From Rhizomucor pusillus (taxonomy: Eukaryota > Mucoromycota > Mucoromycetes > Mucorales > Lichtheimiaceae), in assembly GCA_900175165.2 (NCBI GenBank), contig FWWN02000259.1:1-21782 (forward strand): DNA of 21,782 bases, given 5' to 3'. Positions 18,659 through 21,782 of this stretch are shown here, one piece after another. The notes under the pieces were generated by a model. That model was not told the origin of the DNA. It saw nothing but the letters and a program-made list of their open reading frames with translations, and did no database searches. Positions within the stretch are counted from its first letter, which is position 1. Every line of letters starts with the position of its first letter. The position numbers and the translations under genes are program-made.

Positions 18659-19252
18659 ATAATAGATTCTCTCTTTTCTACTTATTATTATTAATCGTTT
18701 TTTATTTGTCTCTGCCTTTATATGCAAAACGATTCACCCATCAAGACGTGGAACCTCCAAATATTCCGCGATTGTCCTCCCAATGGATATACGTTTGATG
18801 CCAATTCATCAACTGTGCTCTTTCTTTTCGCTTGACATCTTACTTATTTCGCTTCCTCAAAGTCGCATGCCTTCAAGCTGTATATTCTCGTTAGATTTAA
18901 CCCAAGCGTTTATACAGATAACAGAATGTATCGGCTTCCAATCCGGAAGTTGCTGTAATCCTCAATATATAAACCGTTGGTGACCTCGCATACAATGAGC
19001 GTCAGAGTAGCTAAGTATTTTTCGAATCCATTTCTTGCTTTTTTTGAGCTACGTAGGAAAGAATATTGGAGAGGTAGCCAATGCAAAGATAGTACGTTTT
19101 TGGGAGCATGTCTTGGGTACATACACTTGTGTATCCTTGCAACGGAGTGCGGAGTGCTCTTGTTCCTTTTCCGTCTTCCTTCCAGCAGGTGGTCTCACGT
19201 TTTTCCTCCTTCCAGAGCTCGGCTTTGCGCCTCGAGGTTACTCCTGTCAAGA
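18659..19252. other. Intergenic stretch before the SIP3/LAM-type gene
   Basis: AT-rich at first (18659-18720), then without a convincing gene. The frame of the next gene stays open back to 18977 and has an in-frame ATG at 18995. That stretch is Cys/Phe/Leu-rich and unlike the family, so it is more likely 5' leader, possibly with an intron. A TATA-type string ATATATAAACC lies near 18964. Confidence 0.5.
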
Positions 19253-21782
19253 ATGCTTCAGAATGGCTCTGGACAGCCGACTTTAATCACGCTTCACGAT
19301 GCTGTCACCGACTCGCCTGTGTATCGAGCAAATGCGTTACACTTTGACGAGCAAGTGGAACTCCTCGAAAAGTGGCTCGACTCGTTATCGAAACACCTGA
19401 GGCAATACACAGAAAAGCTGAATAGTAATTATGAGATACAATTTCAAATGGCAAAAATTGTTTTTTTGACAGGCAATGCAAATGCAGAATTTAACCTGGA
19501 AACGAATAATGTGTGCAAGAAGACGATACCGACGGGTATCGATGATACATTGATAGGTAAGGAATGATTTACAAAGTGGACGTGCCTGATTTAATTAGAA
19601 TGCTAGATTCCAACTTCACGGGTGCGGTGATACGCAGCTTCTCTGATGCTCTGCAAACGAGCTTGGCGTTCAAGACAAAGCTGGCAAGTGGGCTTGGCCG
19701 GACTTGGCTCTTGATGGCTGCGCCGACTAAATTTGTGGCATGGTTACATGCGTATAGGTATCCGATCTCGAAGACAACTTTATCCAGCCGCTTGCGCAGT
19801 TTGTAAAGACCAACTTGAAGGAGTACAAGGTCCGCTCGCACTAGAATCGTAATCAGCACTTATCATCATTGCTCACTGCCTGGTTTAGGAGTTTCGGAAG
19901 CAGCATGAAAAAGCTCTGGAGAGATATGAGGCACAGCTGTATAAATATACGTCGCAAAGTAAAACAAAAGAAGCATCTGCCCTGAGAGAAGAAGCGTTTC
20001 GATTGCACGAAGCACGGAAACAATACTCTCGGTTGTCAGGGCAACATGTTATCCGTATTTTGCAGTTTCGGTCTCAACTTGAACACTGCCTCGTTGACAG
20101 CTTCTCCTCCGCGACGTTGGCGCACATGCACGAATGTGAAGGCGGGCAACAATTGTGGCAAAAACTCGACGCAAGTTTGGTGTCATGGAAACAATGGTTA
20201 ATAGATGTACGTTTATAACACAAAACGAAAAAGAGCTATTCTTAGCCCAACACGTTGACGGCTAAATCAAATATGGCTGCTTAGGATCGGAATACTTGCG
20301 ATTATCAGCTGCATAAGCTATACTCTGCCCGACAACAGCTACAAGCAGAATTCCTGCAAAGAGTACATCCTCCGCGCGATCTTGAAAAGTATGGACCTCT
20401 CGGTACCGTTCCCGCCGGCTCTTCTATGAGCAGTCGTCAATCTCTCGATTTCACCATGAACCAAGCGGACGAGAATCACCCGAGCTTCAAATGGGGCTAC
20501 CTTTTTACACGTGTGTCGCGGCTATCATGGGCGCGGAAATGGTTCTTTTTGTTTGACGGTTACTTCGGCAGTTGCCATATACATACAAGCGGAAAGCTCA
20601 AGGGTGCAATTACAGTCACTGAAAAAGTATCTGTGCTTTTATGCGACATTAAACCTATCTTGGATGGTGATAGGCGGTTTTGCTTTGAAATTGTCTGCGC
20701 TCAACAGTAAGTCTATGAAACAATGCAAATCGTTTGAATGCATGATTGATCTGACAAAGAATGGGCGCAGACCTTCGTTTGTGCTTCAGGCTGAAACTGA
20801 GGAAGAGATGAAAGAGTGGATGGGAGCCTTTGTAAGTGCAAAGCGGAGCTCCGTAGATAGCGAGCATATAAACAGCAGAGATTCTACACGCACGTACTCT
20901 CCCACGAACGAACGAATTTCCGATGCTTCGTCCATCTCACTAACAACGACCAATGGCTCCGTTGAGCGACAAGACTCGTCAGTCGTCATGCTGTCGACAT
21001 CATACGACAAAGGAAATATCAGCCTATCCACATCGACCTCTCTAACTCCTTCGTTGGTATGCGAAGCAGCAAGACAACAGATCAATGCCAATTCATCACC
21101 CGTGCCGAACTCCCCAGCAACTCCTAATCAATCTTTTGTTTCATCAACAGTCAATTCCAACGTACAAATCAATAACTCCTCCAGCACAAATACATCCTCT
21201 TCGTGGGGTATACCGTGGACACTCGTGCCAAGCATGTTCTCTAGTTCCAGCGACGATAGCGAGCGCCCACCAGCGTCACCCATGTCTCCAACTTTCCCCT
21301 CATCCATTGCAGGCAATGAATATGACGGTCACCCTGTCGTTTGGCCACTGCACGCCGATGATAGCAACACACCTAAACCGGACATGACTGGATACACTGC
21401 AGCTTTAGAAGCTCGTAACAGCGAACTACGAAATCTTTTCGGAGGTGTTTCTGCTTCTGAGGTTGTCATTGAAGGTAAAAACTAGAAGGAAGCATGCACT
21501 TATTGCTATCCTTTGCCCGCTCACGCAAGAATAGCATTTATTGGATCGCTTAAAAAGAAGCCAAGGGTGCAAGAAGAAGAGAATGTGCCGTCTCCAACGA
21601 CGCCGACTACACCTGCCGACACTTCTGAGCAGGAGTTAAGCGCGCAGCTTGCAGGTTCTGCAGCCCCTCCAACGTCTGAATTCGGATATTCTTACACCGG
21701 AAGAGCATTTGTCACGCAGGATACTTTCTGGTTCTATAGCTGCGTACTTATGACATGCGTAAATACGGTGAGGTTTTTTTTT
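19253..21782 (+). CDS. SIP3/LAM-type BAR-PH-GRAM protein, 5' part
   Basis: Members of this family (yeast Sip3, Ysp1 and other Lam proteins) sit at ER-plasma membrane contacts and move sterols through a C-terminal StART-like domain, which lies beyond the window. Eight phase-consistent exons are visible: 19253-19424, 19473-19556, 19607-19683, 19758-19829, 19889-20206, 20285-20706, 20771-21474, 21535-21767 (694 codons). Intron 19684-19757 is GC-AG. The BAR region (residues about 1-270) has VYRANALHFDEQVELLEKWL, FTGAVIRSFSDALQTSLAFK, SKTKEASALREEAFRLHEAR and SGQHVIRILQFRSQLEHCL. The PH domain (about 309-415) begins FKWGYLFTRVSRLSWARKWF. A long Ser/Thr/Asn/Pro-rich linker follows. The GRAM-like part starts near 590 (NSELRNLFGGVSASEVVIE) and reaches YTGRAFVTQDTFWFYSCVLM. 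The last visible exon ends at a GTGAGG donor. The start ATG 19253 fits the short N-terminus of the family. Confidence 0.82.

Noticed and set aside
18977..19252. N-terminal extension of the SIP3/LAM-type protein, from ATG 18995
   Set aside because: The frame is open but Cys/Phe-rich and unlike the family, which starts close to the TLHDAVTDSPVYRA block; ATG 19253 is preferred.
1..21782. CRISPR array, prokaryotic operon or phage-type system
   Set aside because: No regularly spaced repeats, Shine-Dalgarno pattern or phage genes; intron-rich genes and a eukaryotic tRNA show nuclear DNA.

Overview
This window reads as nuclear DNA of a fungus, probably an early-diverging (Mucoromycota-like) one; the lineage is an inference. 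Protein genes are split by many short introns (about 37 to 78 bp, GT-AG with two likely GC-AG). Several proteins belong to fungal families: a PEX26-type tail-anchored peroxin, a PEX8-like peroxin and a BAR-PH-GRAM protein of the SIP3/LAM type. The mobile elements (DIRS, Tc1/mariner-like, MULE-like) also fit such a genome.

The left half (about 1 to 10 kb) is repeat-rich and decayed. It opens with an intact-looking tRNA-Glu(TTC) whose 3' end and Pol III terminator are tandemly duplicated. A broken Tc1/mariner-like transposase lies at about 1.49-1.80 kb. A nearly full-length but inactivated DIRS-type tyrosine-recombinase retrotransposon spans about 3.05-7.44 kb, with inverted terminal repeats and an internal complementary region. 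Its recombinase gene was itself interrupted by a 224-bp insertion flanked by a 6-bp direct repeat. A decayed MULE-like DDE transposase on the minus strand fills about 7.96-9.95 kb. From 10 to 12.48 kb there is little beyond a possible Fab1/PIKfyve-like fragment and short repeats.

The right half (12.48 kb to the end) is compact and gene-bearing. On the minus strand are an SPF27/BCAS2 homologue (Prp19 spliceosomal complex; 5 exons, 235 aa), an unrecognised small multi-exon gene, and a 9-exon, 796-aa PEX8-like gene. Facing away from the last across only 147 bp is a 3-exon, 363-aa PEX26-like gene. Then comes the 5' part (8 exons, 694 codons) of a SIP3/LAM-type BAR-PH-GRAM protein that runs off the right edge. 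I built each exon chain by requiring splice sites, reading phase and family-like sequence to agree.

Biologically, the PEX8-like/PEX26-like head-to-head pair stands out: two components of peroxisomal matrix-protein import would share one short promoter. I found no evidence of a wholly new system.
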